Made by a program: the position numbers and the translations under genes
DNA from: Hibiscus mutabilis
Lineage: Eukaryota; Streptophyta; Magnoliopsida; Malvales; Malvaceae
NCBI GenBank assembly: GCA_019671005.1
Contig: CM033747.1
Coordinates: 27,989,188-28,053,187, forward strand
Direction of reading: 5' to 3'
DNA length: 64,000 bases
Notes under the pieces: model-generated
What the model was told of the DNA's origin: nothing
The model's database searches: none
The model's input: the letters and a program-made list of their open reading frames with translations, nothing else
Shown: piece by piece, positions 1-11,856 of the stretch
How the letters are laid out: each line of letters starts with the position of its first letter
How positions within the stretch are numbered: the stretch's first letter is position 1

Positions 1-310
1 CAATTTTTAATTTAATCGTCACTTTAATCCGAAAAATTTAATCTTAATAAAGCGGTAATTATAAAAGTACCAATTTTTTGCGGTGTGGGAGTGCTTATCC
101 TTCCCCATCCATTACCGACTCTCGAACCCAACAGTTTTCAAATCTCTGGTTTTACGGTGTCCGACCTACCTAAGTGGCTGGTGGCGACTCTATTTTTTAA
201 AATAAAATAGATTTTTCTAAAACCTCACGGAATAAATGTTTTAATACCCGAAAGACCCCAAATATACTTAAAACCTCGTTTTTAGCGAACATAGAAGAAA
301 GATCGCTATA
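1..310 (+). repeat. Element A 5' LTR, 3' portion only
   Basis: The window opens inside the 5' LTR of a Ty3/gypsy Tat/Ogre-type element. This stretch aligns by eye almost base for base with the last 300 bp of the 3' LTR that ends at 15938, with scattered mostly C-to-T or G-to-A differences. It ends GCTATA where the 3' LTR ends GCTACA, so the terminal CA has mutated. The primer-binding site follows after two bases. The upstream part of this LTR and the left target-site duplication lie outside the window. Confidence 0.9.
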
Positions 311-312
311 GA

Positions 313-329
313 TGGCGACTCCGTGGGGA
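313..329 (+). other. Primer-binding site of element A
   Basis: The sequence TGGCGACTCCGTGGGGA starts two bases after the 5' LTR end. Elements B and E carry TGGCGACTCCGCTGGGGA at the same place, so A has lost one C. The leading TGG pairs with a tRNA CCA end. Ogre elements are known to prime from tRNA-Arg; the assignment here is by analogy and no tRNA was aligned. The one-base deletion would weaken primer pairing. Confidence 0.85.
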
Positions 330-479
330 GAGTTTTTTTCAAAAACAAAATGAGAGTCAAGATTTTTTAAATAATTACCACTTTATTAATATTAGAAGTT
401 CCAGATTAAAGTGACTATTAAATTAACATTCGGTTATAATTGCACGTTTATTTTAACGCATTTAAAATTTGGCATATAA

Positions 480-780
480 ACTCGTCCTTTTTAAGTGAGT
501 GGAAAATGCTAATGCTTTCATGAGGATATCGTTCCTCCGTGTAGGCCTAGCAAGTACCTTCGGGGCTCGAGTACCTTATGATTTCGTAAGGATATCGTTT
601 CTTCTTGCAGGCATAAGCGAATGGGTCCCCCTGAATTGAACCCGGTTGAAAGGAGCCTATAATGGGTGATGATCGGGGGCCTTGCTACCCTTAGTAGGGG
701 ACAACAAGGATAATTCGGGTACCTCCTAGCACCAACATTGCATGTAGAGAACATATAGAAACCCACCCTTTAAAGCCATG
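480..780 (+). promoter_or_regulatory. Conserved structured 5' leader of element A
   Basis: About 300 bp downstream of the primer-binding site are shared with both internal regions of element B (about 25765-26040 and 30845-31120) and with E (58985-59275). Three local hairpins are visible. The first is at 522-537 (GAGG, loop ATATCGTT, CCTC). The second is at 588-603 and has the same loop. The third is at 680-709 (CCTTGCT arm against AACAAGG, with an inner CCC/GGG stem). B and E have GGAG/CTCC and CTC/GAG in the corresponding stems. The location fits a packaging or dimerisation leader, but that role is inferred. Confidence 0.65.
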
Positions 781-988
781 CGAATAACCTAGGTGTTTTA
801 AACGGGATGTAAGCAGGATTGTTTTGTTTGTTTACCTTATCTAAATTATTCTTTTATTTATGTATTTATTTATTTTATCTGGTACTGACTCGTTTTCTTT
901 TTTGTTTTGCTTTTTGCATACATCGTTGCATTTGCATTACATAAAGGTACTGGATCAAGTGGTTTGCCCGATTAGAAAATCTTTCATT

Positions 989-3281
989 ATGGAAAAAAAG
1001 GGTATCTTAAGAAAGAAGAACTCTACTCAGCCGTCAGACACTGGTCAGAAGTCAATCAGAGGACCCAAGGTAACAGTATGCCGAGCGAGCGCATAGTGGC
1101 AGGATACACCTATGTGAGTCTCCAACAGAATGACATATGGGAGCTTAAAAGTATTTGGGAAGGATGGGACCGAAGACTACAAGACCTATTCTGTGATAGT
1201 TATGGCGACATAGCACTGCTAATGTATGTTCGGGCCAACCAACCATTGCTCCGAGCCATCTTCCAGTTTTGGAATCCTACTTTTTACTGCTTCACATTCA
1301 ACGGTCATGACATGATGCCTACGGTAGAGGAGTACACCGCTTTACTTAATCAGAAGAATATCTAGAAAGACTGGATCTATGCGAAGCCATCAAGGAACTA
1401 GAATTACATTTCGAAGCTCAAAACTTTTGCCGGGATGAGCGACGATTGGGTTAATGGCCCGATTCGGCTTCGGGGAGACAGCTTAGTTTTTGCATAGGAG
1501 AGTATTCGAGACATCATACCCGCGCATCCAGATGAGGGGAAGAAGATGTACCTGTTTGCCTTGGGAATATATGGTTTTGTCATATTTCTGAGGATCCTTG
1601 GAAACATTGATGTAGCAATTCTAGATCTGTTTGAGCGTATGAAGCGGAAGGCGAATCTCGTACCAGCAATCTTAACTAAAACTTTCATTTCTTTGAATGC
1701 GAGCCGAAAACACGAGGAATGACATTTCTGGGGGTGTGCACAGTTACTACAAGTTTGGATTCAAAGCCACATGTGGAAGACACCAACGAGGGTTTTAACG
1801 GGAATGCCATTTCAAGGCTTTTCACCCTTGCGGGAGTACTTAGCAAAAGAATGGTGAGAAAACTTGAAAACGAAGAAATGGTCTCGTTTCTTTACGAAAG
1901 TTCAAGACGAAGATATAGTGTGGAGAGTTCCTTGGCTCGGTAGGTTTAGTTACTTCCTATATAGTTGCGGTGATTACGACTGGCTAATGATGTTAGGACT
2001 AAATAGTGGGATTGCTTCTGCTCCGGTTTTGGTGTCCCGACAGTTCGGATCGCGACAGTTTGTTCCTGTTATCGCCGGTTTGAGACAAAGTGAGCTTTCT
2101 TTCAAAGGTGAGTTCAAGGCAAAGGTTGAAACCATCATGAGGGCTTGGGATCACTGTTATCGGATCAGGGCCGAGGGATATACTAAGTCCATGATCACCC
2201 TAATTTATGATCTTTGGAGACGTCTTAGGATTAACGATAAGATTCCGAAACCCGACCAAGGGCCAGCCATGTCACTTGAGGAGCTTATGAGGATAGTACC
2301 GTCCGAGGCCGACATTTTGCAAAATGAACACGAGGAGGTTAAGAAGAAGATGGAGGCTTTACAGACTCAGCATGCGGATGAGCTCTACAAGGTAAGCTTA
2401 GATGTCGACGAACGAGATGGGATTATTAGGCAGTTGAAGAAGCTGAACGCAGATCTAAGTGAGAAGAATGCTCTTTATCAGAAGGACATACTCTAGCTTC
2501 AAGCAAAGGTACAAAATGCCAGTCGGAGCCAATTCCTAGTCGTGGAGAAGGAAATGATGAATGGTATTCGTTTAGTTGAAGAAGAACGAGAGACAAGTAA
2601 GCGGTCAATTGAGAAGGAGATAGAAAGTTGCAAATTAGCCATCGAGAGTGAAAGACGGTCTTCCAGAGATGCCATCAACCAAGAGAAAGAAAGAGCTAGA
2701 CAAGAAATCGAAAAAGGCAAGCAAGCGATCATCTACGAGAGGGAAAACACTACCGTTTGGAAGAGAAAATCCATGGGAAGTAGGAATAGACTATTAGAGA
2801 TGCAAAGCCTGTACAATGACACTGTTCAAAGCTTGAGTCAGAGTCAAGATCAGAATGCCGAGTTAGAAGGGAGGTTGATAGAGTTGGAGCAATCCTTTTA
2901 GACATATCGTCAAAGGAATGGCTTTATAGAACTACAGGAAAGAGAGTGTGAAATTGGTACGCTAAGAGCTCGGATTGAGTCGCTCGAAGCAACTGTTCTG
3001 GATTATAGAGAGAGAATTAGGGTATTCGAAGAAGCTACAGCCGGTGGAGACAACTATTGGCGAAGAAGACTTCGTGGTGCTGCCAGATGGTTCAAGACAG
3101 AGACCAGTATTACACGATCTTGATGGTGGACATACAATGAGTAGTATGGCATGTGAATGACTTAGCTACCGAAGCCGCGGCTCTTCAACCTTTCATAACC
3201 CCGGACATGGAAGAATACCTAGGTTTATCAAGCTGCTCAGGGCTATCGATAAGCTAGGAGATAGAGCTAGGGCTTATCTGT
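989..3281 (+). pseudogene. Element A ORF1: DUF7745/PMD-like plus coiled coil, broken
   Basis: This is the extra ORF that Ogre-type elements carry upstream of gag; its function is unknown. The likely original start is the ATG at 989, but a frameshift follows and the conserved frame is open from 1078. The N-terminal half resembles the plant DUF7745 (PMD-like) domain: WELKSIWEGWD near 1138, VEEYTALL near 1326, and around 1990-2090 LGLNSGIASAPV followed by RQFGSRQFVP. From about 2320 it becomes a long Lys/Glu-rich coiled coil running past 2900. In-frame stops occur at 1363, near 1495, near 2494 and near 2899, and at least one frame changes between 1700 and 1860. The C-terminal region (3130-3281) is homologous to the short ORF1 remnant in element E. 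It cannot encode a full protein. Confidence 0.8.
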
Positions 3282-3579
3282 AGAACTTTGTTTTGTAATT
3301 AGGACTCTTTTGTAATAGGGATCCTTTTTGTAATGTGAACCCTTTTGTAATCTGGATCCCTTAGTTCCCATGAAAGTAGTTCAAAAGGGTGATTACCAGC
3401 GGAATCAGTGCCTTTATTTGCATACATTCCTGCATTGCATCATGATATTTGCATCATTATATATGTATTTATTTTTCTTTGCAATTATATTAATAGTGTA
3501 AATATTGTGGCCGTGTGAAATTAAATGTTAAGCCGCAACCATTCAGCATCCATATCTTACCCAGTTCCAAAGCAAACTT
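3282..3579 (+). other. ORF1-gag spacer of element A
   Basis: This is non-coding leader between ORF1 and gag. It carries three or four short repeats of a TTTTGTAAT-like motif (3290-3355), then a GCAT-rich stretch. The same spacer is recognisable in element E near 59810-59990 and again near 62200-62340. No promoter or splice site can be assigned with confidence. Confidence 0.6.
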
Positions 3580-5978
3580 ATGGAAGACAGAGTAATCAGT
3601 ATGGAAAAGGGGCAGAAAGATCTAGAAGCACGTTTTGATCAAGCCCAAAAGAGCCTTAGCGATCAGATAGCTCAATCACAAGCTACGATAGTATTTGACA
3701 TAACTGTATTGCTGGCCAAAAGCCTTGGAAAAGGAAAGGCTGAAGAAGTCGCTCAAGAGCCAGAAGGTACCGCATCTCATAGCAAGGTTTAACAAAAACG
3801 CCAAGCTCGGCGAGAAGAGTATACATTGACCCTGTTGGGATATCTGCTAGTCTTCAGGTAGGGGCATCCGAAAACTAACCCATCAATACAGAGGCACTCT
3901 ATGAAGAGGAGGTGCCAGACCTGAATTTGGTCGAGAAAATTAAAACAGAGGTAGAGAAGAAATGGGAGGAAAGTTTTGTCTCATGGAAGAGAAATTCAGA
4001 GCATTGTAAACCACACATGAATCGGGGAATGAGGCTAGTGATCTAAGCCTAGTATCTGACCTTGTTCTACCGCCAAAATTCAAAACTCCAGAGTTCGACA
4101 AGTACGGTGGAACTTCATGTCCTTCCGCGCATGCGACCATGTATTGCCGGAAGATGACAGCCTTTATTAAAGATGAGAAAATTTTAATCCATGGATTCTA
4201 GGATAGCCTGAAGGGGGCAGCACTTCGGTGGTATACCCAGTTAAGCCGGATAAATATCAAAACATGGTGGGATCTTTCAAAGGCATTCATCGAACAATAC
4301 AAGCACGTGACAGACATGACACCCAGCAGGATCATGTTAGAAAACATAGAGCAGAAGTCCAACGAGAGTCTGCGACAGTAAGCCCAGAGGTGGCGAGAAG
4401 TGGCCGCTCAGATCCAGCCACCAATCCTCGAGCATGAGATCACGCCCCTTTTCGTGAACATTCTGAAGGGAACACTGTTCGATCGCCTTATTAATAATAA
4501 AACTCAGAGCTTTGCCAATTTGATCAGGATCGAGGAGTCTCTAGAATTGGCAATCAAGAGCGGCAGGATTGACAGCGGGGAGAGTTCTCGGAAGTACAAC
4601 AAGAAGAATGAGGTAAACACCACGAGTACTTACACCGCTCTGAAGAACTTCACGTTTTCTCAGCCACAAACATCTAAGGGGAAGGCTCAAAACTCAAACC
4701 AAAGAGAAGTGAAAGCTTTGAGAAAGGAACACGAGAAACCAGCCTTTACTTCGTTTCCGGTCTCATACTTGAGCTGTACTCTCAATTGTACAAATCTGAT
4801 CTGGTCTGCCCATACTATTTTACTCCGTTCAAGCCCCCATTTCTGTCATGGTATGATCCAAATGCATATTGCGATTATCATGGCGGTGCCCCTGGTCATC
4901 TTACGGAAAATTGCCTAGCATTCAAGAAGCTTGTGCAGAGTCTGATCAATTTCGGGGTGTTAAAATTTGAAGAACCGAATATGGCTGCTAACTCGTTGCC
5001 CAATCACGGGAACCGTGGAGTAAACACTATTGAGGAATACAATGCCAAGAAGTCTAAAGAGGATGTGTCAGCAATCAAGTCCCCATTACGGTGGGTATTC
5101 CAACAATTGCCCATGGTCCGCTTAATCGATAGGGGCATGGTAGTAGTGCGGATAGGATATAAAACTTATTGTAAATTCCACCAAGATGGTGGGCATGACA
5201 TCCAGCAATATGAAGAGTTTAGGAGGTTGGTTCAACAATTAATGGATAGCAAGAAGATAGAGTTTTTTGAGGAGATTGCATGAGAGAAAGGGTTAGAGGT
5301 ATGTGCATCTGATAGCCCCAACATCAAATATGGGAGAGACAGACCTTTCGTCATCTCCTCCAGGCCAGAGGGAGCAAGTTCGTCCCAAGGAGAAGCTGCA
5401 AAGGTGACTCCCAAAATCATCATCTCAGCACCATCCCCATTCCCGTTCAAGGACATGCGGACTATACAGCCAACGTGGCCATGCCAGAGAAGCCGGAATC
5501 CAGTGAAGAAAAGAAACAAAAAGAGGAAGAAGAGTCTGTACCAAAAGATGAGCAAACAAAGAAAGATGAAAGTTTCAGTGAAGTGGGCCACTTCACGAGG
5601 AGCGGCAGATGCTACTCTTCAGAAGCTTTGAAGATCGATGAAGCTATAAAAGACAAAGGAGAAGGTACATCAACCATACCTACTCAGATATTTGGAGAAG
5701 AACCCCATCAGAAGATAAATAAACCGGTAACAGAATCTTGGGCAAAGAAATTTCTAAATTTATTGAGAAACAGTGAATACAACGTGGTGGAACAACTACG
5801 AAAGCAACTAGCAAGAATTACAGTGCTAGAGTTGCTCCTGAGTTCGGAGAAGCACTGTGAGGCATTATTAAAGGTGTTAAACCAGACATTTGTACCCGGT
5901 GACATCTTTGTATCAAAGCTAGACAGAATAGTAAGGCATATCACTGCATACAACCATATCACATTTAACGATGAATAG
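3580..5978 (+). pseudogene. Element A gag polyprotein region, broken
   Basis: This is the structural gag of a Tat/Ogre element, which would form the virus-like particle. It begins with a coiled-coil segment (3580-3790). The capsid-like core follows at about 4075-4590, with recognisable KFDKYGGT-like, WYTQLS-like and RIMLENIEQKSNESLRQ-type motifs. Two degenerate zinc-knuckle-like motifs follow: YCDYHGGAPGHLTENC at about 4866-4914 and YCKFHQDGGHDIQQYEEF at about 5167-5220, where the last Cys is replaced by Tyr. The acidic/basic C-terminal part runs to 5978. Frameshifts near 3790, 4230 and 4790 and several stops break it into pieces. No ribosomal frameshift signal could be assigned. Confidence 0.8.
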
Positions 5979-6400
5979 ATCCCGGAAGGAGGAATGGGGT
6001 ACACCAAAGCTCTCAACATCACGACCCACTGCAAAGGGCATGTGTTACCAGGAGTATTGATTAACATGGGTCAGCATTAAACGTATTACCAATGGTGACC
6101 TTGCAAAAGCTACCTATAGATGATTCCCACATGAAACCCTATTACAACTCTGTGAGGGCCTTTGATGGTATGCAAAGGGCAGCGCTTGGAAAGATTGAGG
6201 TAACTTTATTGATCGGGCCGACTGAGTACATAATCGACTTTGTGGTGATGGACATAAAACCAACCTACAGCTGCTTATTGGGAAGGCCATGGATTCACTC
6301 TGCAGGAGCTGTTCCTTCTTCACTCCATTAGAAATTGAAGTTTGTGATTGAAGGCAAACTAGTCACTGTAGAGGCTAAGTAGAAAATTATTGCCTCAATA
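5979..6400 (+). pseudogene. Element A aspartic protease domain, inactive
   Basis: The retropepsin domain lies between gag and reverse transcriptase. The flap and C-terminal part are readable at 6092-6331 (VRAFDGMQRAALGKIEVTLL, then DFVVMDI, then SCLLGRPWIHSAGAVPSSLH). In the preceding segment (about 6040-6090), where the catalytic Asp-containing motif belongs, the acidic residue is gone and a one-base loss shifts the frame and produces a stop. Processing of the polyprotein would therefore be impossible. The domain is assigned by position and by the hydrophobic LLGRPW motif typical of plant gypsy proteases. Confidence 0.75.
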
Positions 6401-7253
6401 ACGTCAGACGCCTCTTACATCTAGAACGATGAAGATGCTGCGGAATGTTCTTTTCGAGCACTAAATCTTGTAAATGCTACATTTTTCACTGAAGGTAATC
6501 GGATTCCCTACCCCAGGTTATCTAACTGCACCAAGATGACCGTTACTGAAACTTTGGGCTGAGGAGCTAAGACTGGAAGAGGGCTAGGAAGAAGATTGCA
6601 AGGAAGCATACGAGCCAGAAGCGTCATCACCAAGAAATATCGTTTTGGGCTCGGCTACAAACCAAGTGTTCAATAGAGAAGAGAAGAGTATAAGAGGAAA
6701 GAAGAACAAATGAGGGCCAGACTCAAGGGAGCAGACATTTCGTGGAGACCAGTGTCTTTCCCTCATATGAAAAATATTTGTCTCCAGAGGATTCAACCGT
6801 ACAGGATAGAAGGTCGAATGAGCAATTAGAGAAAACGACATACTCAATGAGAATGAGATGATTAGTGAATCTCTTAAAGGGATGTCCATCAACATGATAG
6901 CTAAAGGTAACAATGACAGCAGCGTGTTGACCAGCATCCGCCCTTGTCGTTCAGGGGAAACTCTTGATAACTGGAGCTACGTTGATCTACCTGTAGTCTT
7001 TAGGGCCAGATCAGAGTAATGCTCTAAATTAACCTTTTTGTTTTTGCCCATAAGCAATGGGGATCTTTTGTATAGGGCACCTATGTTAACTTTTTAATTG
7101 CAATAAAAGAATATCTTCCTCATTTTCTCAAATGGCAGACATCTCATTTACTTCATTCATTCATTTTTAATCATATTCATTCACTTCACTTAAAATCATT
7201 CTCTTCCCAATACATTCGTTCTCATTTCATGCAGGGTCCCCATAATTAATTGT
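6401..7253 (+). other. Protease-RT linker of element A, decayed
   Basis: About 850 bp link the protease to the start of the next open segment. Fragments of acidic linker are readable (for example around 6420-6540), but stops occur in every frame. Near 7040-7110 it becomes AT-rich with a TTTTTGTAAT-like run similar to the ORF1-gag spacer. No independent gene is supported. Confidence 0.5.
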
Positions 7254-8525
7254 ATGAATGATTCAGAGTCCAATCTTGAGGTAGATTGCAAATACCCCGA
7301 GATCTCGGCAGAAATCGAAGAGGAGGACGGTGAAGTAGAATGCGAGGTCCCTGAAGAGTTGGTAAGGATGATGGCCAATGGAGAAAGGCAAATCATGCCC
7401 TATCAAGAAGAAACAGAGATTATGAACTTGGGAACAGATGAGGAGATAAAAGAAATGAAAATTGGGACTACGTTTTCCTCAAAAACCAAGCACGAATTGA
7501 TAGCCCTGCTCCAAGAATTCAAGGACGTCTTTGCTTGGACTTATCAAGATATGCCAGGGTTGAACACAGACATAGTGATGCACAAACTGCCAACGAGGCC
7601 AGAATGCAAACCAATACTGCAAAAGCTTAGGAGAATGAGGCCTGACATGTTAAATATCAGAGAAAAAGTGAAAAAGCCGTTTGACGCTGGTTTTCTGGAA
7701 GTGGCCAAATACCCTGAATGGGTCGTAAACATTGTACCGGTGCCGAAGAAATATGGGAAGGTTCGTATGTGTATAGATTATAGGGACCTCAACCGGGCAA
7801 GTCCTAAGGACAATTTTCCTCTGCCACATATTGACACGTTGGTAGACAATATTGCGGGACACTCATGGTTTTCATTTATGGACGGTTTCTCAGGGTACAA
7901 CCAGATAAAGATAGACCCAGAAGACATGGAGAAGACTACATTTGTAACCATGTAGGGTACGTTTTGTTACAAGGTGATGCCTTTCGGACTCAAGAATGCA
8001 GGAGTGACTTATCAAAGAGCAATGGTGACTCTTTTCCACGATATGATACACAAAGATATAGAAGTATACGTGGATGATATGATCGGTAAATCTCGAATCG
8101 AGGAAGAACACCTTCGAAACCTGAGAAAGCTATTCTAGATACTGCAAAAATACCAGCTGAAGCTCAATCCGGCTAAGTGCACCTTCACAGTCATATCTGA
8201 AAAACTTTTACAGTTTTTAGTAAGTAGAAGAGGGATTGAGATCGATCCAGAAAAAGTAAAGGCCATCCAGGACTTACCACCTACCCACACTCAGAAAGAA
8301 GTTCGAGGTTTCCTGGAAAGGTTGAACTACGTATCCTATTTTTTCTCTCAGTTGATGGATAAGTACGACCCGATCTTCAGACTACTCAGGAAAAATAATC
8401 CTGAGGTCTGGGACGAAGAATGTCAAGAAGCCCTAGAGAAGATTAAAAAGTACTTGACAAATGCTCTGACTCTAGTCGCGTCGGTACAAGGCAAGCCCTT
8501 TAATCCTTTACCTGGCAGTTTTTGA
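7254..8525 (+). pseudogene. Element A reverse transcriptase domain, broken
   Basis: This domain would copy the element RNA into cDNA. An acidic linker (7254-7480) is followed by ELIALLQEFKDVFAWTYQDMPGL and the RT palm and fingers: VRMCIDYRDLNRASPKDNFP near 7765-7815, FMDGFSGYNQIKI near 7875-7910, VMPFGLKNAG near 7975, and the catalytic YVDD at 8067-8078. The connection domain runs to about 8525. A TAG at 7953-7955 replaces a conserved Trp, a second stop lies near 8137, and the frame ends at 8523 where RNase H should begin in another frame. The catalytic aspartates are intact but the ORF is dead. Motif order and spacing are those of Ty3/gypsy RT. Confidence 0.92.
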
Positions 8526-8880
8526 AAACTCGATGGGTTGTGTATTAGGGCAGTATGATGAGTCTGGGAAGAAAGAAAGAGCCATATACTACCTAAGCAA
8601 GAAGTTCAATGATTGCGAAACACGATATATGTCGATTCAGAAGCTATGTTGTGCTTTGGTTTGGGCTATAAAAAGGCTTAGGCAGTATATATTGTACCAT
8701 ACCACTTGGTTGATATCCAAATTAGATCCTTTGAAGTTTCTAATAAAAGTACCGACATTAACAGGAAGGATGGCTCGCTGGCAGATGCTCTTATCCGAGT
8801 TCGACATTGTATATATAAGCCATAAAACTATGAAAGGAAGCGTCGTAGTAGATTTCCTAGCTAGTCGTGCTTTAGATGAT
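8505..8880 (+). pseudogene. Element A RNase H domain
   Basis: This is the retroviral-type RNase H that degrades the RNA strand of the RNA:DNA hybrid. It is open from 8533 after a frameshift that separates it from RT. Readable motifs are AIYYLSKKFNDCETRY, LCCALVWAIKRLRQYILYH and the C-terminal GSVVVDFLA. In the second motif (SIQKLCCALVWA, near 8634-8670) a Gln sits where the family normally has a catalytic Glu, so the domain is probably inactive even if translated. It is followed directly by the second RNase H. Confidence 0.82.
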
Positions 8881-8939
8881 TATGAATCGTTAAACTTCAA
8901 TTTCCCAGATGAAGATTTGATGTGCATTACAACTGAGGA

Positions 8940-9290
8940 AGACAGTGTATCAGATGACATCTCGTGGAAGCTTTACTTTGATGGGGCCTCCAATGTCCTT
9001 GGCCACGGAATAGAAGCTGTACTAATTTCTCCGAAAGATATCTACTATCCCTTCACCAGCAGACTGGAATTCTTCTACACCAACAACATAGCGAAATACG
9101 AAGCATGTGTCATGGGACTGAACGAGGCCATTGAAAGAAAGATTAAAGAACTTCGGGTATTCAGAGATTCATCCCTAGTGATTTATCAATTACGAGGAGA
9201 ATGGGAAACTAGGGATTCGAAGCTAGTCAAGCATTATGAGTTGATCTAGGAGCTCACCAAAAAATTTGAGAAGATCAGTTTCACGTACCT
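8940..9290 (+). pseudogene. Element A second (archaeal-type) RNase H
   Basis: Tat/Ogre elements carry an additional RNase H of the aRNH type between RNase H and integrase. Here DDISWKLYFDGASNVLGHG (8955-9010) holds the first acidic residue, NNIAKYEACVMGLNEAI (about 9082-9132) the second, and LRVFRDSSLVIYQLRGEWETRD (about 9152-9217) the third. A TAG at 9247-9249 interrupts the frame before the linker to integrase. Its presence is the main reason for placing element A in the Tat/Ogre lineage rather than Athila or chromoviruses. Confidence 0.85.
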
Positions 9291-10700
9291 TCCTAGAGAA
9301 AAAAAAACAGATGGCAAACGCCTTGGCGACCCTGGCCTCCATGTTCAAAGCAAACACGGGAGAAGAGATGAAGCCCATTGAGATGCAGACTTTTGAAAAG
9401 CCAGCTCACTGCTATAATGTGCAAGAAGAAGTAGACAATAACCCGTGGTATTATGACATCTTGCAATATATCAAGTTTCAAAAGTATACTGAATTGGCAA
9501 ATAAAAATGACTGAAAAACACCCAGAAAGATGGCAAAGAGATATGTTCTGGATGGGGAGATCCTGTACAAAATAAGCCATGACCAAACATTGTTGAGATG
9601 CGTAGATGTCCGGGAGGCGAGAGAGATTTTGGCAGAGGTGCATGATGGTTTATGTGAAACGCACGCCAATGGTCTGTCTATAGCCTGAAAAATTATGAGA
9701 TATAGATATTTCTGGTCGACTATGGAGGGAGACTGCATCGATTACGCCAAGAAGTGCCACAAGTGGCAAATTTATACCGACAAGATCCACGCTCCTCTGT
9801 TACCGTTATACACCATGAACTCGTCGTGGCCTTTTGCAGCATGGGGTATAGATGTCATTGGGCAGATTCATCCGAATGCGTCCAACGGGCATTATTTTAT
9901 TTTGGTTGCCATCGATTACTTCACTAAATGGGCGGAGGCAGCATCTTATGCCAACATCACAAGGACGACGGTTTACAAATTCCTAAAGAAGGAGATCATT
10001 TGCTGATATAGTTTGCTAGAAAGAATCATCGCCGACAACGCTTCCAATCTGAATAACAAGGTGATGACATAGGTGTGCAACCAGTTCAAGATAACACACC
10101 ATAACTTCACGGCCTACCGCCCTAAGATGAATGGGGCAGTGGAAGCGGCAAATAAGAACATAAAAAAATTATTGCGAAGACAACTGACACCTATAAAGAT
10201 TGGTATGAGAAAGCTGCCATTTTCTCTGTTCGCCTACAGGACATCTGTACGCACATCAACAGGGGCAACGCCCTATTCTCTAGTGTATGGTACAGAGGCA
10301 GTACTCCCCATTGAGGTTAGATTCTGTCACTTCGGGTTCTGAATGAAGTAAAACTGGAGGAGTCGGAGTGGGTGCAAGCCAGGTTCGACCAGTTAAATCT
10401 TATCGAGGAAAAGAGGCTGAAGGTCATCTGCCATGGCCAAATGTACCAGAAACGAATTATACGGGCATATGACAAGAAGGTGCGTCTGAGAGAATTCTGA
10501 GAATGAGATTTAGTGCTTAAAAAGATCCTCCCAATTTAGAAAGATTCTCGAGGAAAGTGGATGCCAGACTGGGAAGGGCCATATATTGTCAATGGGGCTT
10601 TTTCGGGAGGAGAGTTGATCTTAACTGAAATGGAAGGAGAAGGGTTGAAAAATCATGTGAATTCTGATGCAGTTAAGAAATACTATGTTTGGAAAAAAAA
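9291..10700 (+). pseudogene. Element A integrase, broken
   Basis: This domain would insert the cDNA into the genome. The N-terminal zinc-binding region lies at 9620-9775: both His are present (EVHDG, ETHANG), but CHKW has Trp instead of the last Cys. The catalytic core has Asp near 9851 (GIDVIG), Asp near 10034 (IADNAS) and Glu near 10142 (GAVEAANKN), so the DDE triad can be read. The C-terminal part includes WEGPYIVNGAFSGGELILTEM near 10573-10635 and VNSDAVKKYY near 10660. Stops occur at 9512, 9686, 10004 (TGA), 10070 (TAG) and 10340, and a frame change follows. No chromodomain is seen, as expected for Tat. Confidence 0.88.
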
Positions 10701-11856
10701 GATAAAGTGAAAACCTGAAAAGGCGTTTCATCCAAAAAAATAGAGAGCTTGACGCAAAAAACCTAAAGAGGGCATCTCGAAGCAAAAGGAGGATCTGAGT
10801 CGAAAACCCGTTAAGGGCGGCTCAGATAAATTTTGAGATTGGGCCTCCAGCAAGTAGAGTCATCCCCACGGGTACCAGAAGAATGAGCTCCCGGCAAAGT
10901 TTCTACTTGGGTTGATAGGGTCACGCATCATTCATACTGTGGATACTTGGGATTTTGCATTTCATGTTTTGCTTTCCCTTTTCCTCATGTTTGCCATAAC
11001 TCATTTAAAATTTTTCTAAAACCTCAATATCAATAAAATCACATTTTTGAAACTCCAATTCCTTGTCTTCTTATTGTTTTCATAAACATCATGCAAACAA
11101 GTTAACATAGACTTATGATAAGCAAAAGATTTTTTAGCATTACTATGATCTAACCATGAAAATACAGGTGATTAGAAAACATGATTAACTTAGTCCTCAA
11201 GCTGTCTACACGATGTATGTCGAGGCACGATGAAGGGAAGACCTCGAACACCAGGATAAGATAACCATTGTCATGCACCATTCACATTTGTCTAAGAAAG
11301 CAGTCGAGGTGATAATATAGATCTCCTAGGTGAAAACCCGTAAGGCCGCATAAAAAAAGAAAAAAACTCTTAAGAAAAAACCCAAAAGGGCGCTTTAGAT
11401 CTTTCAACCAGAAACTCAGAAAAGAAAGGTTTAGATGGTTGGACCTAACAGTGGGATGGGGTACCATCACCGGAAGAAGAGGAAGAAGAGGAAGCAAACA
11501 TAGAGTCTAGATTGACTGGATGCGAAAGTAGATGCATCAGAATATTGACATTTATGCATCATGTATAGTTAGGCATCACTTGGATTAGAAACAGGCTAAC
11601 TCATTTATCATAACATGTTGTCCATTTTAAGCAGGTACTTACAAATTACCATTGACTTTTGATCTGCCCCTTAGCAGTGAAGAGGTGGACTCAGTTGAAG
11701 AAAGATTTTGGCAGCCTTAGTAGCGTGAGTCCAGAGAAGCCGATGTCCGTTCTCGGCGTGAATCCCCAAATTTGAAGAAAAATTTTGGCCTCCTTAGTAG
11801 CGTGAGTCCAAAAAGATCGGTAGCCATTTTGGCGTGAATCCCGAATAAGAAGATAA
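10701..11856 (+). other. Element A 3' untranslated region, proximal part
   Basis: This is non-coding sequence after integrase. It contains three copies of an AAAACCC...AAGGGCG motif (near 10795, 11330 and 11375) and two copies of a 77-bp repeat starting CTTAGTAGCGTGAGTCC at 11716 and 11793. No open frame of interest is present. It leads into the hairpin array. Confidence 0.6.

Noticed and set aside
518..766. Antisense ORF in the leader, open in A, both B units and E (76-85 codons)
   Set aside because: The second half is read in a different frame in B because of a one-base difference, while the DNA stays conserved on both sides. Conservation is therefore at the nucleotide level and better explained by the structured leader.
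860..1096. Hydrophobic N-terminus before ORF1 as a signal peptide
   Set aside because: It reads through AT-rich leader; homology to E is clear only from the ATG at 989, and the hydrophobic part varies by indels.
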